From: Hemerocallis citrina
Taxonomy: Eukaryota > Streptophyta > Magnoliopsida > Asparagales > Asphodelaceae
Direction: 5' to 3'
Assembly (NCBI GenBank): GCA_017893485.1
Contig: CM030362.1
Location: 868,001 to 932,000, forward strand
DNA: 64,000 nt
Shown here: positions 22,253 through 32,502 of the stretch, piece after piece
Numbering within the stretch: the first letter of the stretch is position 1
How the letters are laid out: every line of letters begins with the position of its first letter
Program-made: the position numbers and the translations under genes
Notes under the pieces: model-generated
What the model was told of the DNA's origin: nothing
Databases searched by the model: none
What the model saw: the letters and a program-made list of their open reading frames with translations, nothing else

Positions 22253-22324
22253 TTATGCACGTGTAATGCACGTGTTGATAGATTCACAAATAACACTAAG
22301 GTCTTCTCCCACTATAATATTAGA
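22180..22324 (-). repeat. CT/TA microsatellite and mini-Helitron, copy A
   Basis: A (CT)n(TA)n run at 22180-22247 is followed by a 77-bp unit at 22248-22324. Read on the minus strand, the unit starts TCTAATATTATAGTGGGAG and ends with a short hairpin (CACGTGCATTACACGTG) and CTAAT. The TC start, hairpin and CTRRT end are Helitron rules. Copy B has the same unit at 41410-41486. Confidence 0.5.
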
Positions 22325-22786
22325 TATATATATATATAAAGAAAAAGAGTTCACTATTATAATTGATTAATTTATGGAAGTAACGACATGTTGGAATTTA
22401 ATGATACTCTTGTTTTAAATGCAGCAGTCTTCAACTTCAGTAAATTGCTCTATATTCTAAGTCTAGATTTGTTATTTTTTGGTGCTGGTATTAGGGATGC
22501 TTTCGAATAAGGATATATCCGATTCGATCCGCATTCGAATCCGATTTTTTTGCGGATACGGATATGAAAAATTCGTATCCGGGCGGATACGGATACGGAT
22601 TCGGATATCCAAATCCTAAAAAATTCGGATTCGGATACGGATACGGATATTAATAAAAAAGCGAATTCGGATACGGATATCTGCTTAATTTAATATCTAT
22701 TTATTTAATATATATATTTAATAGTTATATCAATGAGTAAAGTTAAACCCTAATCAGCTAAATCCCGTATTCAGTAGTTCCAAAAT

Positions 22787-23095
22787 CAAAAATCCCAAAT
22801 CGACTCCACATCGACTCCAAAATCGACTCCAAATCGACTCCAAAATCCTCTTCTCTCCCGTCTTCCTCTTCTCCGGTTCTCCCCAATTCCCAGTCCCCAT
22901 CCCCAACTCCACTCCACATCGACCTCGCGCTCCCCCGTCTTCCTCTTCTCCCCCATCCCCCATCTCCATCGCGTCCGCTCTCGAAAACACAAACGGCGCG
23001 CAAGTCCCTTCGCGAGATCGAAGCCCCGTCGCGAGATCAGAAGGTCGAGAGATCGAAGCCCCGTCGCGAGATCAGAAGGTCGAGAGATCATTATC
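22787..23095 (+). other. GC-rich leader inside hAT, with 35-bp tandem repeat
   Basis: Repeats of ATCGACTCCA are followed by a C/T-rich stretch and by two 35-bp units near 23014-23083 (GATCGAAGCCCCGTCGCGAG). It looks like a 5' untranslated region or filler DNA joined to the captured gene. Arginine-rich open frames on the minus strand are composition artefacts. Confidence 0.45.
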
Positions 23096-23199
23096 TTTAT
23101 CACCATCTTGTATGGGACTTCTATTCATAAGTGGTTTAACTCAACAATTTGCAAACCCCTTTCTGGTGATGTTAATTTAATTTAACTATTTTTTTCTAG

Positions 23200-25405
23200 G
23201 CTGAATTTGGACCTCTTCAACATGTTCGTGTCCTTAAAGAACGGAATTCTGGCATTTCTCGTGGATTTGCTTTTATTGATTTTCCCACTGTGGTATTCAT
23301 CAACTTCCTCTACAATATGCTTGCTTTCTTGCATGTTCTTTAGCTAATTAAGTTGTATTTCATTACTGAGGAAGCTGCCCGTACTATGATGGATGGTGTG
23401 GGAGAGGGTGCTCTTGTTATTGATGGAAGGATGCTTTCTTTTGAGTACAGGTACCTGAGTTTGACAGGGAAAAGACTTTCTATTGGCGTTTATCAGTTTT
23501 AATTGAGGTGAAGTAGGTTTCTGTGATTGTAATAGCTTTATGCAATAGATTTTTAATGTGAATTTATTAGTAATTGAATCATTTTAATGCCATTGTACGA
23601 GTATATTGCTATAATCAATATCTTCTAGAGATCCATAGTACTGAAAGTAGATTGTGCCAACAAGGATAGTGGAGTTGATGCAGTGTAGTGACCAATGACA
23701 GTAGCGTTACTCTTGTACAAGATGGTCTTGCATTATGATTCTACATGCCTTCATTCTTCTTTTCTGTCATAACTCTGTCATACTTTAAAATGGTTTGAAT
23801 TTTCCATGCCTCTATTCGGCTGTGTCATCCTTTTCTAGTTTCACATGGAAATGCTGCATTGTTAACTTATTAATCTATGAGGCAATTATAGTCATTTTTC
23901 ATAGTGTTTTTAAAAAAAACATATTCTGTGACTAAAATGCCTCAGTTCTTTTATCTCCATCTGTTTTTGAGTTCTTTAGTTCTGTTATCATTTTCTAAAC
24001 TATCCAACTTTTGGTGCAGTAGTAAGCCTACTGGTGGGGTGGGTACATCTTTAGGTCAGGAGAGCACTTTCAGATCGCGATATGGACATAACACAATTAC
24101 TTCCGTACCTTCTGACTGGATGTGTACAATATGTAATTGTGTAAATTTTGCACGCAGGACATCTTGTTTCCAGGTTTGTTCATCTTGTTTTCAGGTTTGT
24201 TTTTCCGATTTGTCTTCCCTGTTGTTCTTTGCTCTAGCAATGATTAAAAATTACTATTGAATTTTGCATATATGTGCTGTGGCATTATATAAAGGCATTC
24301 TCTCTTCATTTAAATTTGGTCTTAGTTTACCAATACTTGGAATTGTTCTGTTTTGCCAAGTAAGATCTAATGAAAGGACATTTTGTATAGGCTTTCTCAT
24401 TTAACTGATTTTGCAATAGCTCCTTTGACTCATGTCCTTCAAATCGCTCACCATACAAACTATTCAAAAGAACCCTTCTGATGCATAAAGCAGTCAAAGG
24501 TGGAGAGTTTTTGTTTTTTTGTTTTAAAAAAACTTCAATAAAAGAATACTCTCTAACTGATCTTATAGTAACGGAGTTTGTTATAGTGTAGAATGGTAGA
24601 TTTCTACCATAACATATTCATGAAACCAACTGTTCAATCCAAAAAAAAAAAAAAGTTGCAGTGCAAGGTAGTACCTTTAGGTTGGGTGTTTCCATCCAAA
24701 GTTTCCTTTGACTGCATTGACAAAAGGGGTTCTCATTATATTTTGGCCATTGTAAGATTTATATTGTACTAAGAAGGTTAAAGGGCTTATTGGAAAGTTT
24801 TATACTTTTAGAATGGTCATTATATGCATATTGTTTTGAACTGCAAGCATCAGTGATTTGTTTCTAAATTTTGTGGAAGTGGGTGCTTAGGGAGCCTCCA
24901 TGTATAGTTGTATACTTTTGGAATAGTCATTATTGGCATATTATATTGAACTGCAAGCATCGGGAATTTGTTTCTAAATTTTTTGAAAGTGAGTGCTTAG
25001 TTACCTACTCTGGCAATTTGATATATATAAAAATAATGCTGTCAGGTTTGTTTAACGTGAATCATCTATGCCTGTGCATAATTATGCAAGTAATCTTCAC
25101 TAATGTTATATATATTGTTTGCACTTCCAGTGCAATGAGAGCCGGACAGATGATGCTGCTTCAGCAGATATGGCAACCTCCAATTCAACATCTCTTGGTA
25201 ACAAAGGATTCGAAGCAGGTAGAGGATTTCATACTCTGCTTCTAGGTGCTGCTGTTTTGATCTTATTTGAATTTATCTCCTTTCTAAGTTGCAAAAGTGT
25301 TTGGAATTCCCAGACCCCACTCATGTTTTGGCTGTTCGTGGGTTGGATGAAAATGCTGATGAAGAAATGCTTCGGTATGAGTTTGCTAAGCATGCTCCTG
25401 TGAAG
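23200..25405 (+). pseudogene. SUA: Captured SUA/RBM5-like splicing factor fragment
   Basis: Five exon-like blocks with AG and GT borders: 23200-23292 (AEFGPLQHVRVLKERNSG, RGFAFIDFPTV: second half of RRM1), 23371-23450 (EAARTMMDGVGEGALVIDGR), 24020-24173 (DWMCTICNCVNFARRTSCFQ: RanBP2-type zinc finger, C-X2-C), 25131-25218 (CNESRTDD), and 25298-25405 (THVLAVRGLDENADEEMLR: first half of RRM2). RRM, RanBP2 finger, RRM is the order in the plant splicing factor SUA and animal RBM5/RBM10. The OCRE and G-patch parts are absent. The phase between blocks four and five seems off by one, so no full product is expected. Confidence 0.8.
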
Positions 25406-26119
25406 GTAAGTATATTTTTTTTTTACGTGCAATACCAATTTCCAACAATACGTGGAGTTGTTCACCATTGTTTAGATATTTTGAACATTTTATTTAATTA
25501 TTGGCATTTAATTATGTCCACTAGTTACTGATATTAACTTAAAGATGAAATAAAAGACTTGCTTTGCATGTGTCAATTGGTCTCACGGAGGGGAGTGCTG
25601 ATGAATCTACTACTGATCCAAATAGTGCATATTTCTCATACAATACAACACCATGAATTTACAAATTCCTCTGTCTTGTTTTCAATTTGTTTAACTTTTG
25701 TATATACTGAAGTCATCTCATTTTAGGCCTGCAACAAGAATGCAACAAGTTTTAAGAGTTATAAGAGCATTATAAAGTAGGAAATAGACACACAAATATT
25801 AAATGACTGGCTACGAAAAATAAATAGCAAAAACTTTATATTTAATATCCGAATTCGTATCCGTTATCCGGTTGACCGTATCCGATTCGCATCCGTATCC
25901 GGAAATTGCGGATACGAATATGATTTTTATTTTCCGAGTCATATTCGTATCCGTATCCGAATCCGTTTTTGGAATGCGGATACGGATATTGGTATAGCCA
26001 ATATCCGATCCGTATCCGACCCGAAAGCATCCCTAGCTGGTATGGTTCCTTTTTTTTCCATCTCATTTACAATGTTTAACTGAATGCTGTTCTTTTGAAG
26101 GTTGGTTTGTTTGTTTGAG

Positions 26120-26544
26120 AGTGCACCCAATGTTCACCCTCATTAACCCCACAGAGGTTACTGTTGTATTCAGTTCGATTGAAGGTTCCAAGTGCGAAAT
26201 CCACCCAGAGTCTGGTGAAGTATCATTTGTAGGAACTCAGCGTCCTAATGGTAATAAATCTGTCATCCATTTGTATACCCCACCAAAAAAAAAAAAAAAA
26301 AAAAAAAAACTTTATTAGACCTTAAACTAAGTTTATCTTTCTTGAATTTTCAGGGGAGTGGATGTTGGTTGACAGATGTGCAGGTCTTAGTTTGGTAAAT
26401 CATTTTGACCTAAGTCAGGTACATAAATGTATGGTTCACTGGGGAACAGGAACAGTTAACTTGGATCTTTGGTCCGAAGAGAGGCCAGTTTCTAAAGAAA
26501 CCCCCCTCAGAATATGCCACGAGTATGAAGTTGTACAATTCTGA
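26120..26544 (+). pseudogene. HGL1: GH31 last two exons, displaced copy A
   Basis: Exon 26120-26250 reads VHPMFTLINPTEVTVVFSSI, then IHPESGEVSFVG. Exon 26354-26544 reads GEWMLVDRCAGLSLVNHFD, then VHWGTGTVNLDLWSEERPVS and ends in TGA. I take this as the C-terminal domain of the same alpha-glucosidase. The split NG|GEW codon is in phase. It lies upstream of the catalytic exons, so it cannot be used in normal order. Unlike the copy at 41733, it has no internal stop. Confidence 0.7.
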
Positions 26545-26776
26545 TAGTTCATTTTGCTTGAGCTGAGGTCCATAAATTTACAATGAATGAAGACAATTAC
26601 TCAGTTTCAAGTTACCACTTTATGTATGAACTTGGAAATAAGAAACCTTTCATGTCCATGAATCTGGGAAACTTCTTCGTGAGATCTCCTCACTGTAGTT
26701 TTGTATTATGTGGCTTGTGAACATTCAGTTAACAAACTGCAGGGGGGATAAGGAGAGTTTGGCTTCTCATCGTACA

Positions 26777-26978
26777 CAGGGCCAGCCCTGAATTCCTGGG
26801 GCCCAAGACGAAAATCCCAAATAATTATTTTTTTGGGCCCCTAATTAGAATATTTTTTACGCGCAAAATACGTGCCTATATTTACAAGGAAAATACAAAT
26901 TTGGGACCCTTACGATTGCAAAAAAATTGGGGGCCTGAGGTGGCTGCCTCGCCGGCCTCAAGGTCGGGGCCGGCCCTC
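26777..26978. mobile_element. hAT-type miniature element (CAGGGC family), copy A
   Basis: The ends CAGGGCCAGCCC and GGGCCGGCCCTC and the flanks ATCGTACA / ATCGTGCA (8 bp, one mismatch) fit hAT. The same insertion is in copy B (42410-42612), so it predates the segment duplication. Confidence 0.75.
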
Positions 26979-27419
26979 ATCGTGCAGATATGGTGTGCTT
27001 AGTTGTCCCTCTGTTGACATGGTGCAAGTAAGTGTTCCAACTGAACTGAGATCTATTCCTCCTGTACAAAGATGTTGCTAGATGCAGTTGTTGATGTAAT
27101 CTTCTTGAGAAGCACATTTTCTAGTTGGCTTCCCCAATGATATGATTGGGCAATGAGTCCGATTCACCCTATCTATTTGCTGGCTATTCGTATAACAAAT
27201 AGACAAGCCTTTATGTTTCATTAACAAATAGACAAGCAGATTTTTCATCCTTTAAAGTTTAAACAAGATAAAGGTGAAGTTCCACTTCTCAAATTTATGA
27301 ATGTATATACCAGTCGGCACATATAAGTTACATTAGTGAAGAATAATGTGGTTCCGATGCACAGTAGCCAATGATACTCATGTATCATTATAAGTTTATA
27401 ACCGATCTGTCTATAGTAT

Positions 27420-27535
27420 GTATATATAATAGAAGAATATAATATATATCTGATAAGGAGCCCATCTCACCATCTCATAATAGACTAATACGGATTGCAT
27501 ACGGAGGCGAGTGCACAACGAAAGGTTTCTCATAT
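27420..27535 (-). repeat. Repeat matching 28318-28410
   Basis: About 80-110 bp (GAATATAATATATATCTGAT, then GGAGCCCATCTCACCATCTC, then GGTTTCTCATATATATA) are present here and again at 28318-28410 in direct orientation, bracketing about 0.8 kb. The minus strand reads TCTATTATGAGATGG, resembling Helitron 5' starts, but no clear partner end was found. Confidence 0.5.
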
Positions 27536-27670
27536 ATATATGTATACATAGCTCAAGTTTGAATAGTATGACAATAATTAGTTGTAAATAAAAGTCCATG
27601 TTTCCATTACTATATGTTGAAAAATAATTATAAATGAGGGTATAAAATTCAACTTCTTAGAATTTTGAGG

Positions 27671-27983
27671 TCGGGCTGTAAATCGGACCGGACGGGTCCG
27701 GACAACCATATGTTCAAGCTCGGACCGAAATTCTACTCGGATGGGCTTATGTCCGATTCGGTCCAGGTCGGACAAAATTTTTATAGTCCGGACTCAGTTC
27801 GGTAAAGCATTAGACCGCAATAATACTCGGACGGACGTATGTTCGGCTCGAGCTTGGTAAAGTATCGGACCTAATAATTTGTTCAAGTTCGGTTCATATA
27901 ACAGTTCGGACGGTCCACGGTAGGGCCATTTCTCGGGTCGGACTCGGTCGGACGACAGACCGTCCTGTTCATTTTACACCCTA
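27671..27983. mobile_element. hAT-type miniature element (GGACGG family), copy A
   Basis: Ends TCGGGCTGTAAAT and TTTACACCCTA are imperfect inverted repeats between 8-bp flanks TTTTGAGG / CTTTGAGG. The 313-bp interior is dense in GGTCGGAC/GTCCGACC. It is shared with copy B (44043-44354). Confidence 0.75.
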
Positions 27984-28434
27984 CTTTGAGGGCGAAAAAT
28001 GATGAAATTTAACTATTGAAGAAATATTTGCTATTTTCAATGTAACATGAACAATAAAAAAATACAAGAAAATTTGCAAAACTGAAATCTGAAAATCTAA
28101 ATTTCTAAGTAAATAGAGAAAAAATGAGAGAGAAAGATAGAGAGTGAGAGAATTAATTATAAATGAGTTTTTTTTTTTTGGATTTGAATTTGAGTTTTGG
28201 GGTTTGAAATTTTGAGGGGGAAAATGTGTTTTGTGAGATTAGATCTGGGCCTTTGATTTTGAGGAGATTGAAGGGGAGCCACTTGATAGCTTTCTTTGTG
28301 GTTTATTATATAGATATATAATAGATGAATATAATATATATCTGATAAGGAGCCCATCTCACCATCTCATAATAGACGAACACGGAAAGGTTTCTCATAT
28401 ATATATATATATATATATACATACACACACACAC

Positions 28435-28508
28435 ACTAGATTTGCCCGTGGCCACGTGCCTACGGCACGTCTTCAGAATGATACAGCATATGAAAAGTTC
28501 TTGTAAAC
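28435..28508 (-). mobile_element. Helitron-like 3' end, copy A
   Basis: On the minus strand the sequence ends in a G/C hairpin (GGCACGTGGCCACGGGC), then AAATCTAGT, the CTRRT rule, next to a T and an (AC)n run. The same end occurs at 54756 in copy B, and a partial one at 54679. The unit is cut at 28508 by the rearrangement join. Confidence 0.5.
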
Positions 28509-29135
28509 TGGATATTAAATGTAGCATACATTGGTTGGGATACATTAACCGGACATATTGGAAATATTGATTTTAGGCAAGTGCTACTAATGTCTAGTGG
28601 TAAGCATTTTTGCTAGTTAGTAAGAGGTCGGAAGTTAAGAGTCCCACTTGCACTGTTAATCCCAAATTAATAGATGGGGTGAGAGTCGGTGAGTGTGGCT
28701 CAGACCCTGTTCAAATATAAATAAATAAAATAAAATAGAATAAAATGGAATTATTTTTTAATTTTTTTAAATTACTTGATTTTAGAATTAAATAGTTGCA
28801 TTAAAAAAATTGAGGAGATCAAGCATCATCCAATGCTAAAAATTCCTTGATCAGATAGCCCAGATCTGAAAATTGCTTACTATTTCTGCAAGCATAATGT
28901 CATGGCTCTTAATTTGTTTTCTTGTCCAATACTAACCATCTAAACTTGTCTGGTTTCTTTCTTAAACACTCACAATTTCAGAAATTTTCTCTTATTTAAA
29001 AATTCTTTTCAGCAAAATTATCGTTTTTGAATGTTTAAAAGAAATGATAAATGGGTAAGGGTAAAAGGTCGGACAGCACAACAGTGGCCATACATACTCT
29101 AGCATATTGGATGAAATCACTTGTTTAATTGGCAA
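28507..29135 (+). repeat. Right 628-bp direct repeat
   Basis: Partner of 20279-20906. It continues without a break into the intron that leads to the exon at 29582. Confidence 0.9.
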
Positions 29136-29581
29136 GTCTACTGCAAAAATTACAACCATATTTCATTCCAGCCTCCTTTTTAAATAATGCATGGAAATAA
29201 GATAGTCACACTTTCTTTAATGGGCATTTTTTCTTAATCTTTCTTCATCATTTTCACTCGCTTCAACTTGCTCTTAGTTTCTATAGAACTTATTGTTGTC
29301 TTCTGCATGAAGTAGGTGTGTAAACAGCTTCGCTAGAGTGCATTGTTAATACTTGAAAAACACCATAGCGTTTTTTTTTTTTTGAATAATAATTTAAAAA
29401 ATAAATAAATAAACACCATAGCGTTATAGAATATAAATTATAGTTTAGGCCACTATTCTAAGTTGGCCACACAGTATTTATTTTAAATACTTTAGGTAGA
29501 CCCACGTTTCCCTGTATTCATGGTTAGAGTGAACTTGCGGATCTCCCCAAGTAATTATGATTATGTTTGGCAACGTTGCAG

Positions 29582-32455
29582 GAACGCTTCCCTGATCCAA
29601 AGTTCATGGTGAATGACCTTCATGCTATTGGATTCAAAGCAATCTGGATGCTGGACCCTGGGATTAAAAATGAAGAAGGATACTTTGTTTATGATAGCGG
29701 GTCTGAAAACGACGTGTGGGTTCAGAAGGCAGATGGGAAGCCTTATATTGGTTAGGTTATTTATATGCTTAAGTTATAGTGATCGGTGGTTGGAGATTAT
29801 TAACCGTACTTTTATCAATTGTAAGGGGAGGTATGGCCTGGGACTTGTGTTTTTCCCGATTACACACAAGAAAAGACACGATCATGGTGGGCAAAGTTAG
29901 TGAAAGACTTCATTTCCAATGGTGTTGATGGGATTTGGAATGACATGAACGAGCCTGCTGTTTTCAAGGTAAGTGTTGAATACCATCTCTTTCACATTTA
30001 CTTTCCATTTGTTTATTGGCACAGATATTTGTTTGCAGTTTAATAAAAAAAACAATTTACTGGTTTGCAGACTGTGACAAAAACAATGCCTGAGAGCAAC
30101 ATCCACAGAGGTGATACTGAACTCGGTGGCTGCCAAAATCATTCTCACTACCACAATGTAAGTAGTATTTGCTTAAAGTAATAATTAGTTGAACGTATCA
30201 CTTGGAGTTTAGCTGTGTTAAATGAAAACAGGAATTTGATAAGTTGAACTATATTATATATGTGCTTGTTAAGTATCATTTTTCGCTCCTTTACTTTGTT
30301 TTATTTAGAGAATATCCATTCTTAAATTCAGCATCATACAGGCCTATGGCCTGCTGATGGCCAGGTCAACTTATGAAGGCATGAGACTGGCTAATGAGAA
30401 GAAAAGGCCTTTTGTTCTGACAAGGGCTGGTTTTATTGGGAGCCAACGCTATGCTGCAACTTGGACTGGAGATAACCTATCAACATGGGATCACCTACAT
30501 ATGAGTTTACCCATGGTACTTCAGTTGGTAAGTTGATGAATTGATATCAAATTGTCCATTTCCTTAATATCATTAAATGGCTTGAAAGTTTTCATCGTGT
30601 CAATATTATGCTCAGTATAGGATTGGGTAACTTGGTATATTTATATGTTAGAAAGACGGTGATAGGTTTCTTAGATCTGTCTTTGTAAGTTGTGAATTAG
30701 GGAATTTATATCTTTAGTATTTCTATCGCATGAAGATGATGCACATCTACAGCAAGACGAAAAAGGAATAGTGTAACCATAACTTATTGTTCTCCCATAT
30801 CTCCCTCTCTTTCTCGTCCTCCTCTGTACTTGCATGCCACTACATTTAGACATGACAAATAATATATACAACGAATGTAGTTATAAGTATTTACCTAACA
30901 TTTTATTGCCATCCAGGGTCTCAGTGGTCAACCATTATCAGGGCCAGACATTGGAGGCTTTGCTGGAAATGCAACGCCGAAGCTTTTTGGAAGATGGATG
31001 GGATTTGGTTCTATGTTTCCTTTTTTCCGTGGGCATTCTGAAGCTGGAACTATTGATCAGGAGCCATGGTCGTTTGGTGAAGAAGTATGTTTTCTAACTT
31101 GAAACTGCCTATAGCGGTCAATAGATAGTTTTTAGTATAATGACGGGAATTGCTCTGCCAGTACATACTTCGTCAGGAAGGATAACTAGTAAACACAAAA
31201 TTTTGGATGCAGTAATATAAATATAGACCGTAGCTTGAAATTTCCAGAGAACGAACTGCAAAAGATTTTAGGATTCCAGATTCTCTTTTACTTGATAGTT
31301 TGCAGAATCTTTTTGCTGTTTGATATCCTGAAGAGAGTAGGCAGAGATAGACAGAATCAGGGAAATTCACATTAGTGTGATATTTAATTAGATTGAACCC
31401 ATATAAAGTGGGCGATCTAACCAATTTTTAAAAATTGGTACACCTTAGCAGGTCAGTTGGTCTTAAGGATAAAAAACATTTCTAATATCTGCCGCGCTTT
31501 GTCTAATTCCTTTTGATCTTATCATATGTATCCTTTTCTGAAACTGTCCATAATGTTCAATCTAAATAAGAAAGATGATGGCCAACTGTAGCCAGACTAA
31601 TCGAAGTGCCACTTCTTTGAGTGGGGATATGGCATGCACCATTCTTGAGTTACCTTCCCCTGGAGGAAGATGAACAAGATGAAGTTTTTCAGCAAGAACA
31701 TCCTGATTGAGGGTTAAACATAGATCTAGTGTGGTTTCTTTTTCTATCTATATTCTTTTTGTTTCTTCTTACATGGTTTGCCTTCTGCAAGGCATTTATC
31801 CCCCCTCAAGAACAAATTGAGAATCATGTCAGAAACGATGTCTGTGAAAAAGTACTTCTTATTTTATTTTTCAATTATCAGTAGGCTCTGTGGGAGGACT
31901 AAGTAGGGCTAAACTTTGATCTATATGGCTCTTGAAGATAATTGATCTGAAAAAATCACTATTGCCACTGCATATAGGGAGTCTGTGACCCAATATCTCC
32001 CACAAGGCATGGGGGAGTTGATACGGCATGAAAGCTCAATAAATCTCCTGAATTAAGTTGTACAATTGAGTGTGCAACTGTTCCTTTGATAGATTTCTTG
32101 TCACATGTTTTGACATGAATCTCTTTCTTTTAGAGAGGAAAAGAAAGAACTCTGTAGTTTTAATACTAATGCTATTATATCCTTTAGTGTGAGGAAGTAT
32201 GCCGACTTGCATTGAGGAGGCGCTATCGGCTTATACCACACATATATACCCTTTTCTATATGGCACATACGAAGGGCACTCCTGTTGCAGCACCCTCCTT
32301 TTTTACTGGTATTCTCATATTTGTGTTACTTCTCCTTCCGTAACTATCTGTAAATCAAAGTACTAATGCCTCCCCTGTTATTCAGATCCACAGAATTCTG
32401 GTTTGAGGACATCTGAAAATTCATTTTTGCTTGGACCACTTTTAATTTGTTCAAG
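29582..32455 (+). pseudogene. HGL1: GH31 catalytic exons, first set
   Basis: Seven exons with GT-AG borders and matching phases: 29582-29750 (ERFPDPKFMVNDLHAIGFKA), 29826-29968 (with NGVDGIWNDMNEPAVFK; Asp of DMNE is the GH31 nucleophile), 30071-30157, 30342-30527 (TRAGFIGSQRYAATWTGDN; Asp of TGDN is the acid/base), 30917-31084 (GPDIGGFAGN, FRGHSEAG), 32188-32308 (RRRYRLIPHIYTLFYMAHT) and 32386-32455 (SFLLGPLLICS). All are open. This set keeps the conserved residues better than the duplicate. It could be spliced in frame directly to 35755. Confidence 0.9.
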
Positions 32456-32502
32456 GTACTCCATCACTACTTGAAAACCACTTCATTTGATTGATTATGA
32501 CA

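Larger units (their letters stand above)
22492..26035 (+). mobile_element. Non-autonomous hAT transposon carrying host exons
   Basis: The TIRs TAGGGATGCTTTCG and CGAAAGCATCCCTA are flanked by a perfect 8-bp target duplication GCTGGTAT (22484-22491 and 26036-26043). Paralogous copy B holds the uninterrupted site GCTGGTAT at 41649-41656, so the ends of this 3544-bp element are exact. Subterminal regions carry many copies of GGATACGGATA on both sides, as hAT transposase binding arrays do. No transposase (RICE-type, hATC dimerisation) is coded. The interior is a five-exon fragment of an RNA-binding protein gene. Confidence 0.92.
20907..28508 (+). repeat. Copy A: duplicate of the gene's 3' end region
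   Basis: From about 21012 on, this segment matches copy B (40188-54829, with the Gypsy element at 44726-54515 removed) in order: Copia scrap, solo LTR, CT/TA microsatellite, mini-Helitron, last two GH31 exons, two hAT miniature elements, Helitron end. The hAT element at 22492-26035 is present only here. Copy A begins with an extra 110-bp piece of the Copia scrap (20904-21014), repeated 168 bp later. Confidence 0.9.
20099..29581 (+). other. Giant GH31 intron filled by duplicated DNA
   Basis: The intron between the exons at 20003 and 29582 is 9.5 kb. It contains a 628-bp direct repeat pair, a copy of the gene's own 3' end, and nested elements. Sequence at 20099-20280 and 29136-29581 is ordinary AT-rich intron. 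Confidence 0.7.

Noticed and set aside
22787..23106. Arginine- and glycine-rich open frames inside the hAT element
   Set aside because: They arise from a low-complexity CT-rich leader and a 35-bp tandem repeat on the opposite strand.
30671..31424. Short minus-strand frames within GH31 introns
   Set aside because: They have no domain and are repeated as decayed versions in the duplicated introns, so they are intron background.
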